Assembly (NCBI GenBank): GCA_021801795.1
Contig: JAJYXR010000014.1
Location: forward strand, 1-64,000
DNA length: 64,000 bases
Source: Actinomycetes bacterium
Lineage (GTDB): Bacteria > Actinomycetota > Acidimicrobiia > Acidimicrobiales > JAJYXR01
Direction of reading: 5' to 3'
This document shows, in pieces, positions 44,717-52,658 of the stretch. The notes beneath the pieces were generated by a model. It ran no database searches. It was not told the origin of the DNA and saw only the letters and a program-made list of their open reading frames with translations. The first letter of the stretch is position 1, and each line of letters opens with the position of its first letter. A program made the translations under genes and the position numbers.

Positions 44717-44829
44717 AGCGCGCGCGGTCCCTCTTGGCACCGGAGTCCCCAGGAGCTGGCCGGGCAGTGAGGCGCGCGGCCCCTCTTAGCACCGGAGTCC
44801 CCAGGCTGCTAGCATCTTCTTGGCACCGG
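44711..44829. repeat. Direct repeat of about 43 bp spanning the ribF stop codon
   Basis: A first copy (about 44711-44753), containing the ribF TGA, and a second (about 44765-44805) share CACCGGAGTCCCCAGG and CAGTGARGCGCGCG, with several differences and about 54 bp between equivalent points. A short third piece (TCTTGGCACCGG) is at 44818-44829. The copies are diverged, so older than the coding-region arrays. Confidence 0.75.
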
Positions 44830-44854
44830 GGCAGGTCCCGGTGGGTACTGGGCA

Positions 44855-44882
44855 GGATCGTCGGGTCTAACCCGCCGGATCC
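44855..44882 (+). promoter_or_regulatory. Hairpin before rpsO
   Basis: GGATC (44855) and CGGGT (44862) pair with ACCCG (44870) and GATCC (44878) around a 3-nt loop, with a small mismatch region. It lies 33 nt before the rpsO start. It may be part of an S15 control site or the end of the ribF transcript; there is no T tract. Confidence 0.3.
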
Positions 44883-44915
44883 TCCCGAGACGACATATCG
44901 AGGTCCTTCCTACAC

Positions 44916-45173
44916 ATGCCCGATAAGCAAGCGACGATCGTTGCACACCGCCTCCACGAGACCGACACGGGATCGCCGGAGGTGCAGATAGCGCTCCTCA
45001 CGGAGCGCATCACGCATCTGACCGAGCACCTGAAGATGCACAAGGGAGATCACCACACGAGGCGCGGCCTGATGAAGATGCTCGGTCGTCGCCGCCGCCT
45101 GCTCGACTACGTGAGGCGCAACGATGTGGAGCGTTACCGCACGATCATCGGGCGTCTGGGGATACGTCGCTGA
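44916..45173 (+). CDS. rpsO: Ribosomal protein S15
   Basis: S15 of the 30S subunit, 85 residues, near the usual 88-89. The protein shows [38 protein letters not shown] and [20 protein letters not shown], the standard family sequence. The ATG at 44916 is the only sensible start. pnp follows 200 bp downstream, the common rpsO-pnp arrangement; the 45174-45373 gap has no gene and is probably the pnp leader. Confidence 0.96.
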   Translation: MPDKQATIVAHRLHETDTGSPEVQIALLTERITHLTEHLKMHKGDHHTRRGLMKMLGRRRRLLDYVRRNDVERYRTIIGRLGIRR

Positions 45174-45373
45174 GCGGCGTGGGAAAGATGGAAGTGCATC
45201 AGAGGTGCCGGCCCCATGCCGGTACCCGGTAGATAGGAACGGGCAAGGAGCCGGAGTCGGCTGCCAGTGGCCGTTCACCTCTCGCCGCGAAGCGCGCATC
45301 GGTGCGTGGATCGGGGAGGTGGCCGACCACTGGGAACCGGCGAGATCCTGCCCTCGACAAAGCGAGGTGAGAT

Positions 45374-47782
45374 ATGGCGGAAGCCATAACGGTCTCTGCG
45401 CCGGTCAGCGGTACCGACCGGACGCTGTCATTCGAGACCGGCAAGCTGGCCATCCAGGCAGACGGTGCAGTGGTAGGCCGGATCGGCGACACCATGGTTC
45501 TCGTGACGGCCACAGCCGCGCGTTCGGTGCGCGAGGGGGCTGACTTCTTCCCCCTGACCGTCGACATCGAGGAGCGTATGTACGCAGCAGGGAAGATCCC
45601 AGGCTCCTTCTTCAGGCGTGAGGGCCGCGCGCCCGACCAGGCGATCCTGACCTGCCGGCTGATAGACCGGCCACTGCGCCCGTCGTTTCCGGAGGGCTTC
45701 CGGAACGAGGTGCACGTGGTCGGAACTGTCTTCGGCGCCGATCTGCAGAATCCCCACGACGTTCTGGCCATAAATGCAGCCTCGGCTGCACTCATGATCT
45801 CCGGCATCCCCTTCGAGGGACCAATAGGCGCAGTTCGCATGGCCTGGTCGTCGGAGGGCACATGGCTACCCCACCCGACCTACCAGCAGGGAGACGACTC
45901 CTGCTTCGAGCTGGTGGTGGCCGGTCGCGCTCTCTCCGAGGCCCGGGACGCGGACATAGCGATCATGATGGTGGAGGCAGGCGGGACAGAGGCGGCCTGG
46001 GAGCACTACGAGGCCGGTACGCCGAGGGTGACCGAGGAGGTGATAGCCCAGGGTCTCGAGGAGGCCAAGAAGTGGATAGCCGAGTCGATAGCCCTCCAGC
46101 GCGAGCTCGTCTCGAAGGCCGGGGTGAAGCCGCCGGTTCCGTTCCAGATAGCCACCGACTATGCAGAAGAGGTCTACGCGCGTGTCGAGCAGGTGGGCTA
46201 CGAGGCCCTGGCGAAGGCTAACGGGATAACCACCAAGGCCGAGCGCAATGCCGCCATCGAAGAGGCGACTGCGGCCGTCATGGCCGATCTCGCAGAGGAG
46301 TTCCCAGATCGCGAGAAGGAGCTGAAGGCGGCGGTGCGGTCGCTCACGAAGAAGCTGGTCCGCCAGCGCATCGTCGAGGAGGGGATCCGGATCGACGGCA
46401 GGGGAACCGCAGAGCTGCGCCCTCTCAGCGCCGAGGTCGGCCTCATAGCGACCGCGCACGGCTCGGGCCTGTTCCAGCGTGGCGAGACCCAGGTGCTGAA
46501 CGTGACCACTCTCGGGATGCCGCGCATGAACCAGATGCTCGACACCCTCGGCATCGACGACTTCAAGCGCTACATGCACCACTACAACATGCCCCCATTC
46601 GCCTCTGGCGAGACCGGGTTCATGCGGGGGCCCAAGCGCCGGGAGATCGGCCACGGGCTTCTCGCCGAGCGGGCCCTGCTGCCGGTGGTGCCGAGTGCCG
46701 CGGAGTTCCCCTACACGCTCAGGCTGGTATCGGAAGTCCTCTCATCCAACGGCTCGACCTCCATGGCATCGGTGTGCGGATCGACTCTCTCGATGATGGA
46801 TGCCGGGGTTCCCCTGAAGGCCCCAGTGGCAGGGATAGCCATGGGGCTGGTCTACGAGGGCGGCCGTTACGTGACCCTCACAGACATACTCGGGGCCGAG
46901 GACGCCTTCGGTGACATGGACTTCAAGGTCGCCGGCACCGCGGAGAGCGTCACCGCACTCCAGCTCGACACGAAGATCGACGGGCTGCCGGCCGAGGTGC
47001 TGGCACAGGCTCTGGGCCAGGCCCGGGAGGCGAGGCTGGCCATTCTGGAGGTGATGGCGGGGGCCATCTCGGAGCCCCGCCCGGAGGTGAGTGCGAACGC
47101 ACCGAAGATCGTCTCCTTCCAGATACCGGTGGATCGGATCGGAGAGGTGATCGGCCCGAAGGGCAAGGTGATCAACACCCTCCAGGCCGAGACGGGTGCG
47201 GACATCACGGTGGACGACGACGGCATGTTCGGAGTAGTCACCATCGGGGCGAAGGACTCCGCAGCAGTGGACGACGCGAGGCGGCGTATCTACCTCATCG
47301 TCGACCCGCCCGACGCGGACGTCGGTGCGACCTACGACGGGAAGGTGGTGAACATAACGAAGTTCGGTGCCTTCGTGAACATCCTCCCTGGACGCGACGG
47401 CCTTCTCCACATCTCGAAGGTGGGGGCTGGCAAGCGGGTCGACCGGGTGGAGGACGTGCTCACCCTCGGCCAGGAGGTGAAGGTGAGGGTCGACGACATC
47501 GATCCTCAGGGGAAGGTCTCGCTGTCCCTGGCAGACGCATCCGGTGCGGCCACCAGTGCCGGTCCTGGGGAGGTCCGCGTGGACTCTTCGGGGACGGCCG
47601 GACCAGCCAGGGACGATCGTGGCAGTTCGGGCGGTTCACCGGTGGCGTCATTCGAGGAGAGCTTCGACGCCGAGCTCGAACGGGAGCTGGGTGACCTCGG
47701 ACCGGCTCCGGCCGACCTGGCCAGGCCGGGTTCGGAACGGTCCGGATCGGGCTCCGATGGGCGTCGCCGACGTCGGCGGTGA
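45374..47782 (+). CDS. pnp: Polyribonucleotide nucleotidyltransferase
   Basis: PNPase degrades RNA from the 3' end with phosphate and can also add tails. The 802-residue protein has two RNase PH domains (FETGKLAIQADGAVVGRIGDT at residue 20; GIRIDGRGTAELRPLSAEVG at about 338), the helical linker between, then KH (IPVDRIGEVIGPKGKVINTLQ) and S1 (GATYDGKVVNITKFGAFVNI) domains, and an acidic and basic C-terminal extension of about 65 residues. GCGAGGTGAG precedes the ATG. Its stop overlaps the M16 peptidase gene. Confidence 0.97.
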   Translation: MAEAITVSAPVSGTDRTLSFETGKLAIQADGAVVGRIGDTMVLVTATAARSVREGADFFPLTVDIEERMYAAGKIPGSFFRREGRAPDQAILTCRLIDRPLRPSFPEGFRNEVHVVGTVFGADLQNPHDVLAINAASAALMISGIPFEGPIGAVRMAWSSEGTWLPHPTYQQGDDSCFELVVAGRALSEARDADIAIMMVEAGGTEAAWEHYEAGTPRVTEEVIAQGLEEAKKWIAESIALQRELVSKAGVKPPVPFQIATDYAEEVYARVEQVGYEALAKANGITTKAERNAAIEEATAAVMADLAEEFPDREKELKAAVRSLTKKLVRQRIVEEGIRIDGRGTAELRPLSAEVGLIATAHGSGLFQRGETQVLNVTTLGMPRMNQMLDTLGIDDFKRYMHHYNMPPFASGETGFMRGPKRREIGHGLLAERALLPVVPSAAEFPYTLRLVSEVLSSNGSTSMASVCGSTLSMMDAGVPLKAPVAGIAMGLVYEGGRYVTLTDILGAEDAFGDMDFKVAGTAESVTALQLDTKIDGLPAEVLAQALGQAREARLAILEVMAGAISEPRPEVSANAPKIVSFQIPVDRIGEVIGPKGKVINTLQAETGADITVDDDGMFGVVTIGAKDSAAVDDARRRIYLIVDPPDADVGATYDGKVVNITKFGAFVNILPGRDGLLHISKVGAGKRVDRVEDVLTLGQEVKVRVDDIDPQGKVSLSLADASGAATSAGPGEVRVDSSGTAGPARDDRGSSGGSPVASFEESFDAELERELGDLGPAPADLARPGSERSGSGSDGRRRRRR

Positions 47783-49056
47783 TCCATTCGGAGACCCTCG
47801 ACTGCGGGGCGAGGGTGGTCACCGAGAGGATGGCCGATGCACGATCGGTGACCCTCGGGGTCTGGGTGGGCACCGGCTCTCGGGACGAGGAGCCCTCCAG
47901 GGCCGGCGCATCGCACTTCCTCGAGCACCTGCTCTTCAAGGGGACCCCTTCGTGGACGGCCGGTGAGATAGCCGAGGCAGTTGACGAGGTCGGCGGTGAC
48001 ATGGACGCGTTCACCACCAAGGAGTACACGGCTTTCACCATCAGGTTGCTCTCAGAGGACCTTCCCCTCGGCTTGGACGTCCTGTCCGCCATCATGACCG
48101 ATCCTGCCTTCAGGCCCGGTGACGTAGATGCCGAACGTCAGGTCATACTCGACGAGATCCTCATGCACTCCGACGAGCCGGCCGACCTGGTGGGAGAGCG
48201 CTACATGGAAGGGCTCTTCCCAGGCCATCCGCTGGGCAGGGAGGTGCTCGGGGAGCCGGGCGTCATCTCCTCCATCGGTCCGGATGAGATAAGGGAGTTC
48301 TTCGACCACCACTACCGAGCGGCCAACCTGGTGGTGGCTGCAGCAGGCCAGGTAGAACACGAGCTGCTCGCTCGAGAAGTAGCCAGCCGGTTCGCCGGTC
48401 GCTCTGGTGGCAGCCGTCCCACCAGGACCCCGCCTGGTCCGACGATCGACCCACTGGTGGTCACCACCCGGGCGACCGAGCAGGCGCACATCGTTCTCGG
48501 CATGCGCACCCCGGGCCGTCACGACGAGAGGCGGTTCGCCCTCGGTGTGCTGAACCACGCCCTCGGGGGAGGCATATCGAGCCGTCTCTTCCAGGAGGTG
48601 AGGGAGAGGCGGGGCCTCGCATATGCGGTCTGGTCGGAACGCTCCAGCTACGACGAGGTGGGATCGCTGTCGGTTTCGGTCGGTACGGCACCAGAGAATG
48701 CCCAGGAGGTGCTGCGCCTGGTCGTGAAGGAGCTGGACCGCCTAGGCGAGGATGGCCTGACGCGCCGTGAGCTGGAGGTGGCCAAGGGGCATTGGAGGGC
48801 AGAGACCATCCTTGCCCTGGAGGATCCCGGTTCGCGCATGGCCCGCATAGGGTCGAGCATGCTGCTGCACTCAGAGGTGGTCGAGGTGGAGGAGCTGCTG
48901 GAGAGGGTCATGTCGGTGTCCCTGGAGGAGGTGGGAACGCTCGCGGCGGAGCTGGCTGCGGCACCCCGAGTCCTCTCGGTGGTGGGCCCGTTCGAGCCTG
49001 GGGACTTCGAGGACATGGAATACTCTGCAGTTCGGGCAGCGGGGGCCAGAGGTTGA
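47779..49056 (+). CDS. M16 family zinc peptidase
   Basis: A 425-residue insulinase-type protease. The inverted zinc motif HFLEH is at 46-50 (ASHFLEHLLFKG), with the third ligand in the downstream ERQVILDEILMHSDEP. The second half contains RERRGLAYAVWSERS, typical of the family's C-terminal domain. Relatives process or clear peptides; the one beside pnp is conserved in actinobacteria and its true substrate is not known. The GTG at 47779 overlaps the pnp stop, and its own stop overlaps dapB as TTGA. Confidence 0.9.
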   Translation: MIHSETLDCGARVVTERMADARSVTLGVWVGTGSRDEEPSRAGASHFLEHLLFKGTPSWTAGEIAEAVDEVGGDMDAFTTKEYTAFTIRLLSEDLPLGLDVLSAIMTDPAFRPGDVDAERQVILDEILMHSDEPADLVGERYMEGLFPGHPLGREVLGEPGVISSIGPDEIREFFDHHYRAANLVVAAAGQVEHELLAREVASRFAGRSGGSRPTRTPPGPTIDPLVVTTRATEQAHIVLGMRTPGRHDERRFALGVLNHALGGGISSRLFQEVRERRGLAYAVWSERSSYDEVGSLSVSVGTAPENAQEVLRLVVKELDRLGEDGLTRRELEVAKGHWRAETILALEDPGSRMARIGSSMLLHSEVVEVEELLERVMSVSLEEVGTLAAELAAAPRVLSVVGPFEPGDFEDMEYSAVRAAGARG

Positions 49057-49943
49057 TCAGGGTCGCGGTGTTCGGCGCCTCGGGGCGGATGGGTCGTCAG
49101 GTATGCCGCGCCGTGGCCTCAGATGAGTCACTGTCGCTGGTAGCCGCTGTCGACCCAGGCGGTGAGGGCACCAGCCTGGCGGACATTATCGGCGAGGAGC
49201 TGGCTGCGAGCCCTGCGGCTGGCGAGGACATCGCCGGGACGAGGGTGGTGGGGTCGCCAGATGCCATTGCTGCCGGCGGTGCGGAGGTGGCCGTCGACTT
49301 CACCGTAGCTGCCTCTGCCGTGGCGAACATGAGGTGGTGCGCCTCTAACGGAGTACATGCCGTGGTGGGAACCACCGGGATCGACGACGAGACCCTCGAC
49401 GAGATGGGAGGGCTCTTCGCCCGCTCCGAGGCGAACTGCGTGGTCGCCGCGAACTTCGCGATCGGTGCCGTGCTCATGGAGCACTTCAGCGCGATGGCGG
49501 CTCGGTTCATGCAGGGAGCCGAGATCGTGGAGCTTCACCACGACGGGAAGTTGGATGCACCTTCTGGAACGGCCATAGCGACCGCAGAGGCCATCCGCGC
49601 TGCGGCCGGACCTGCACTAGACATCCCCGCCACCCTGGACGCGTCCCCAGCGTCGGGCGTGCTCGGCGAGAGAGCAGGCCAGCGGGGGACCCACCGCGGC
49701 CAGGAGCTACTCGCGGGTGCTCGTGGGGCCGAGGGTGCCGGTGGGGTCCGGATCCACTCCGTTCGCCTGCCTGGCCTGGTGGCTCACCAGGAGGTCATCT
49801 TCGGCGCGCCCGGTCAGTCGCTCACCATTCGTCACGATGCCTACGACCGGTCCTCCTTCATGCCCGGTGTCCTGCTGGCCGTGAAGTCGGTCGGCAGCTT
49901 CCCGGGCCTCACCCGGGGCCTGGCGCCCCTGATTGGCCTGTGA
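49053..49943 (+). CDS. dapB: 4-hydroxy-tetrahydrodipicolinate reductase
   Basis: DapB reduces HTPA in lysine and diaminopimelate synthesis. The 296-residue protein has the nucleotide motif RVAVFGASGRMGRQVCRAV at the N-terminus, VDFTVAASAVANMRWC, VVGTTGIDDETL and the catalytic ELHHDGKLDAPSGTA. It ends in LPGLVAHQEVIFG and DRSSFMPGVLLAVKSV. The TTG at 49053 overlaps the M16 stop (TTGA) and matches the usual family start; a GTG at 49068 is less likely. It is about 45 residues longer than usual because of loops. dapA lies at 52.7 kb, separated by a TetR/diiron insert. Confidence 0.94.
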   Translation: MIRVAVFGASGRMGRQVCRAVASDESLSLVAAVDPGGEGTSLADIIGEELAASPAAGEDIAGTRVVGSPDAIAAGGAEVAVDFTVAASAVANMRWCASNGVHAVVGTTGIDDETLDEMGGLFARSEANCVVAANFAIGAVLMEHFSAMAARFMQGAEIVELHHDGKLDAPSGTAIATAEAIRAAAGPALDIPATLDASPASGVLGERAGQRGTHRGQELLAGARGAEGAGGVRIHSVRLPGLVAHQEVIFGAPGQSLTIRHDAYDRSSFMPGVLLAVKSVGSFPGLTRGLAPLIGL

Positions 49944-50536
49944 GCGGATCGCCGGATCCTGGCGGTGCACGCGATGCTGGTCAGCGCCAGCGGATAATAG
50001 AGGCCGCCTACGAGTGCGTGCGGCGGTGGGGCATCGCGAAGACCACGGTGGAGGATGCAGCACGCCAGGCCGGGGTCTCCAGGGCCACTGTCTACCGGTA
50101 CTTCCCCGGTGGGCGCGACGAGCTGGTCGGTGCTGTGGTCTCCTGGGAGAAGCTTAGGTTCTTCGCACGCCTCTACGAGGAGGTCCACGACTCGGAGTCC
50201 CTTGAGGAGGTGATGGAAAGGGGGATCGTCTTCGCCCGGCAAGCTCTGGTGGAGCACGAGGTGCTCCAGAGGGTTCTTCAGACCGAGCCGGGATTGCTGA
50301 TAACGAAGCTGACCGTCGACGCAGGCCTCGTGGTCGATCTGGTGAGCGGCTTTCTGGCCCCCTATCTGGAGCGCCATGGCCTGGCAGAGGGAGTGGACGT
50401 GGGCGAGGCATCTGATTTCCTGGCCAGGATGATCCTTTCCTATATCGCCTCGCCGGGCCGATACGACCTCACGGATGAGGACCAGGTCAGGGATCTGGTT
50501 CGCGGTGAGCTGCTCGCCGGCATCGTCGCCCCTTGA
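49940..50536 (+). CDS. TetR-family regulator (first of two)
   Basis: A 198-residue TetR regulator. The DNA-binding helix-turn-helix is IIEAAYECVRRWGIAKTTVE with DAARQAGVSRATVYRYFPGG at about 18-58. The rest is the ligand- and dimer-forming domain (ALVEHEVLQRVLQTEPGLL, DFLARMILSYIASPGRYDL). Its GTG overlaps the dapB stop, so it is co-transcribed with the lysine gene. The closely similar second TetR protein follows 32 bp later, and the pair looks like an old tandem duplication. Ligand and targets are unknown; an obvious candidate target is the diiron gene beyond. Confidence 0.86.
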   Translation: MSGSPDPGGARDAGQRQRIIEAAYECVRRWGIAKTTVEDAARQAGVSRATVYRYFPGGRDELVGAVVSWEKLRFFARLYEEVHDSESLEEVMERGIVFARQALVEHEVLQRVLQTEPGLLITKLTVDAGLVVDLVSGFLAPYLERHGLAEGVDVGEASDFLARMILSYIASPGRYDLTDEDQVRDLVRGELLAGIVAP

Positions 50537-50566
50537 CAATGAGACAGATTTAGATATATTGTTTCA
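50533..50566 (+). promoter_or_regulatory. Promoter with TetR-type operator before the second TetR gene
   Basis: TTGACA (50533-50538), 16 nt, TATATT (50555-50560) is the best full promoter in the window, ending 8 nt before the GTG at 50569. An inverted repeat TGAGACA-N13-TGTTTCA (50540-50546 / 50560-50566, one mismatch) covers the spacer and the -10. A regulator bound there would block the promoter; one of the two TetR proteins is the likely ligand-controlled repressor. That is inference. Confidence 0.6.
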
Positions 50567-50568
50567 CC

Positions 50569-51405
50569 GTGAGCACGGCCAACGCGTCCAGCAGCGCCTC
50601 CTCCAGCCTGGTCCCGATAGGTTCGCGCGCAGACCGGGAGAGGTCGGGCCTCTCCGGACGACGCCCTAGCCGCCGCGGCGCTTCTGGCACCAGTGTGTGG
50701 CTGGCGCGTGGTGCCATCGACGCCAGAGACGGAAGGGCTGGGGTCCAGCTGCCATGGCGGGTGCGGCTGGTCGACGCCATGCTCGACTGCGTGGCCAGGC
50801 AGGGATTGGCGAAGACCACCCTTGACGATGTGGCCCGCCAGGCCGGGTGCTCCAGGGCGACCCTCTACAGGGTGTTCCCCGGGGGGAAGGATGCTCTGTT
50901 CGCTGCTGCGGTGGATACAGAGGTGGCACGGCTGTTCAGCTCCCTGGCAGTGGCTATGGGACAGGCTGCCGATCTGGCCGATGCTCTGGTGGTCGGGATC
51001 TCGGGTGCAGCCGAGTGCATAGAGGGGCACCAGGCGCTTTCGTACCTGCTACAGCACGAGCCTGAGCTCGTCCTGGAACGCATCAGCTTCGCCGGGATGG
51101 ACCAGATCCTCGACGGTGCCTCTTCGCTGCTCAGCCCCTTCCTCGCCCGGTGGCTGGATCCGGGGGAGGCGTCCCGGATAGCGGAGTGGGCGACACGCAT
51201 CGTGGTCTCCTACCTCGTGTGCCCACGTGAAGATCTCCATCTCTCCGACCCGCGTGACGCCCGTCGCATCGTGAACACCTTCGTGCTGCCCGCTGTGGCA
51301 GCCTGCATGGCGGGAGGCAGGCAGCCTGGCGGGGTAGACGGGTTGCAGGTTCTGCCCGAGAGTCCTGCCGTAGTCGAAAATCAGTTATCCAGAGCCACCA
51401 CCTGA
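50569..51405 (+). CDS. TetR-family regulator (second of two) with extra N-terminus
   Basis: A 278-residue TetR regulator. Residues about 63-112 are the helix-turn-helix part (VDAMLDCVARQGLAKTTLDD, VARQAGCSRATLYRVFPGGK), clearly related to the first TetR; the ligand domain follows with LSYLLQHEPELVLERISFAG and IVVSYLVCPREDLHLSDP. It has about 60 added residues in front, Ser/Arg-rich, and a C-terminal tail. The GTG at 50569 sits 8 nt after a strong -10, so the mRNA may be almost leaderless. The diiron gene lies 15 bp beyond its stop and is probably in the same transcript. Confidence 0.85.
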   Translation: MSTANASSSASSSLVPIGSRADRERSGLSGRRPSRRGASGTSVWLARGAIDARDGRAGVQLPWRVRLVDAMLDCVARQGLAKTTLDDVARQAGCSRATLYRVFPGGKDALFAAAVDTEVARLFSSLAVAMGQAADLADALVVGISGAAECIEGHQALSYLLQHEPELVLERISFAGMDQILDGASSLLSPFLARWLDPGEASRIAEWATRIVVSYLVCPREDLHLSDPRDARRIVNTFVLPAVAACMAGGRQPGGVDGLQVLPESPAVVENQLSRATT

Positions 51406-51420
51406 AGGGGGATGAGTGAC

Positions 51421-52551
51421 ATGTCAGAGAAGATGCGCTCCACGTCGGAGATAATCGGTCGGGAAGGAGTTGACGACCTCGAGGCCATCCTGTCGATCAC
51501 CAACACCGACGTCGACGAGGCCCTCCATACAGTCCACTCGAACTACGACACCATCTTCACCTGGGATTACGAGAAGGGCACCCGTCCTAAGCTCGACAAG
51601 CTCTACGAGAAGGCGAAGAAGTCCCAGTGGAACGCCCAGACGGACCTGCCCTGGGAGACCCCAGTGGACCAGGAGGAGCTGGTCGTCTCAGGCGCCATGT
51701 CCACCGGTGGCTTCGGAACGGGCATGGACCTGTCGGACAGCCCATTTGCGAAGTGGGGCGAGAAGGAGTGGATCCGCCTGGGCGTGGAAGCCCAGAACTG
51801 GACACTCTCCCAGTTCATGCACGGCGAGCAGGGAGCGCTGGTGTGCACGGCGAAGATCGTGGAGTCAGTACCCTGGATCGACGCGAAGTACTACGCGGCC
51901 ACCCAGGTGATGGATGAGGCCCGTCATGTGGAGGTGTTCGCGAAGTACCTCGACGACAAGCTCTCGGGTCACTACCCGATAAACGCGCACCTGCGGCTGC
52001 TCCTCGACGACATCATCGCGGACAACCGCTGGGACATGACCTACCTGGGCATGCAGATCATGGTCGAGGGCTTGGCCCTCGCGGCCTTCGGCTTCATGCA
52101 CCAGATGACCACCGAGCCCCTGCTGAAGCAGCTCCTGCGCTACGTGATGTCGGACGAAGCCCGTCATGTGGCCTTCGGCGTGCTGAGCCTCCAGGAGTAC
52201 TACCAGCAGCTGAGCTCCTCCGAGATGCGCGAGCGTCAGGAGTTCGCGTTCGAGGCCGCCGTCCGTATGCGCGACCGCTTCCTCCAGCAGGAGGTCTGGG
52301 AGCGTCTGGGTGTGAGCGCGAAGGAGATCGTCCCGTTGCTGGACCAGGTCCCCGAGCGCCGGGTGTTCCAGACCATGCTCTTCTCGAAGATCGTCCCCAA
52401 CTGTAAGAAGCTCGGGCTGCTCGACGCGGCTGACGGCTGGCTTCGGGATCGCTTCACCGAGATCGGCGTCATATCCTTCGAGGACTGGGCAGACACCGGT
52501 GAGGAGTACGACGCCCTCCAGGCTGAGCCAGGATCGGCGGCAGTGGCCTGA
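51421..52551 (+). CDS. Ferritin-like diiron protein, oxygenase/desaturase type, function unknown
   Basis: A 376-residue helix-bundle protein with a complete carboxylate diiron site: E136 (HGEQGAL), E166 and H169 (DEARHVEVF), E216 (MVEGLALA), E246 and H249 (DEARHVAFG). Spacings of 30, 3, 50, 30 and 3 are those of a regular two-iron four-helix bundle. The family seems nearest to AurF/BoxB-type oxygenases and uncharacterised ferritin-like proteins of actinobacteria; a role in hydroxylating or desaturating a lipid or aromatic acid is possible. The ATG at 51421 has AAGGGGG 9 nt upstream (the ATG at 51412 is too close). Two TetR genes precede it. It is highly conserved-looking, with no truncation. 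Confidence 0.8.
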   Translation: MSEKMRSTSEIIGREGVDDLEAILSITNTDVDEALHTVHSNYDTIFTWDYEKGTRPKLDKLYEKAKKSQWNAQTDLPWETPVDQEELVVSGAMSTGGFGTGMDLSDSPFAKWGEKEWIRLGVEAQNWTLSQFMHGEQGALVCTAKIVESVPWIDAKYYAATQVMDEARHVEVFAKYLDDKLSGHYPINAHLRLLLDDIIADNRWDMTYLGMQIMVEGLALAAFGFMHQMTTEPLLKQLLRYVMSDEARHVAFGVLSLQEYYQQLSSSEMRERQEFAFEAAVRMRDRFLQQEVWERLGVSAKEIVPLLDQVPERRVFQTMLFSKIVPNCKKLGLLDAADGWLRDRFTEIGVISFEDWADTGEEYDALQAEPGSAAVA

Positions 52552-52645
52552 GGTCGCCTGCCGGTTCCCGACAGCGCCAGTTCCAGGAGAATGCGGCACA
52601 CGAGTGGTGCCCAGCCTCGCCGGCGTCCTATCTGCCCCGGCGCTG

Positions 52646-52651
52646 TAGCCT
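52646..52651 (+). promoter_or_regulatory. Leaderless -10 box (TAGCCT) before dapA
   Basis: TAGCCT ends 7 nt before the dapA ATG at 52659, in the context GCTGTAGCCTT, which is also found before thrB. Confidence 0.55.
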
Positions 52652-52658
52652 TGCCCCG

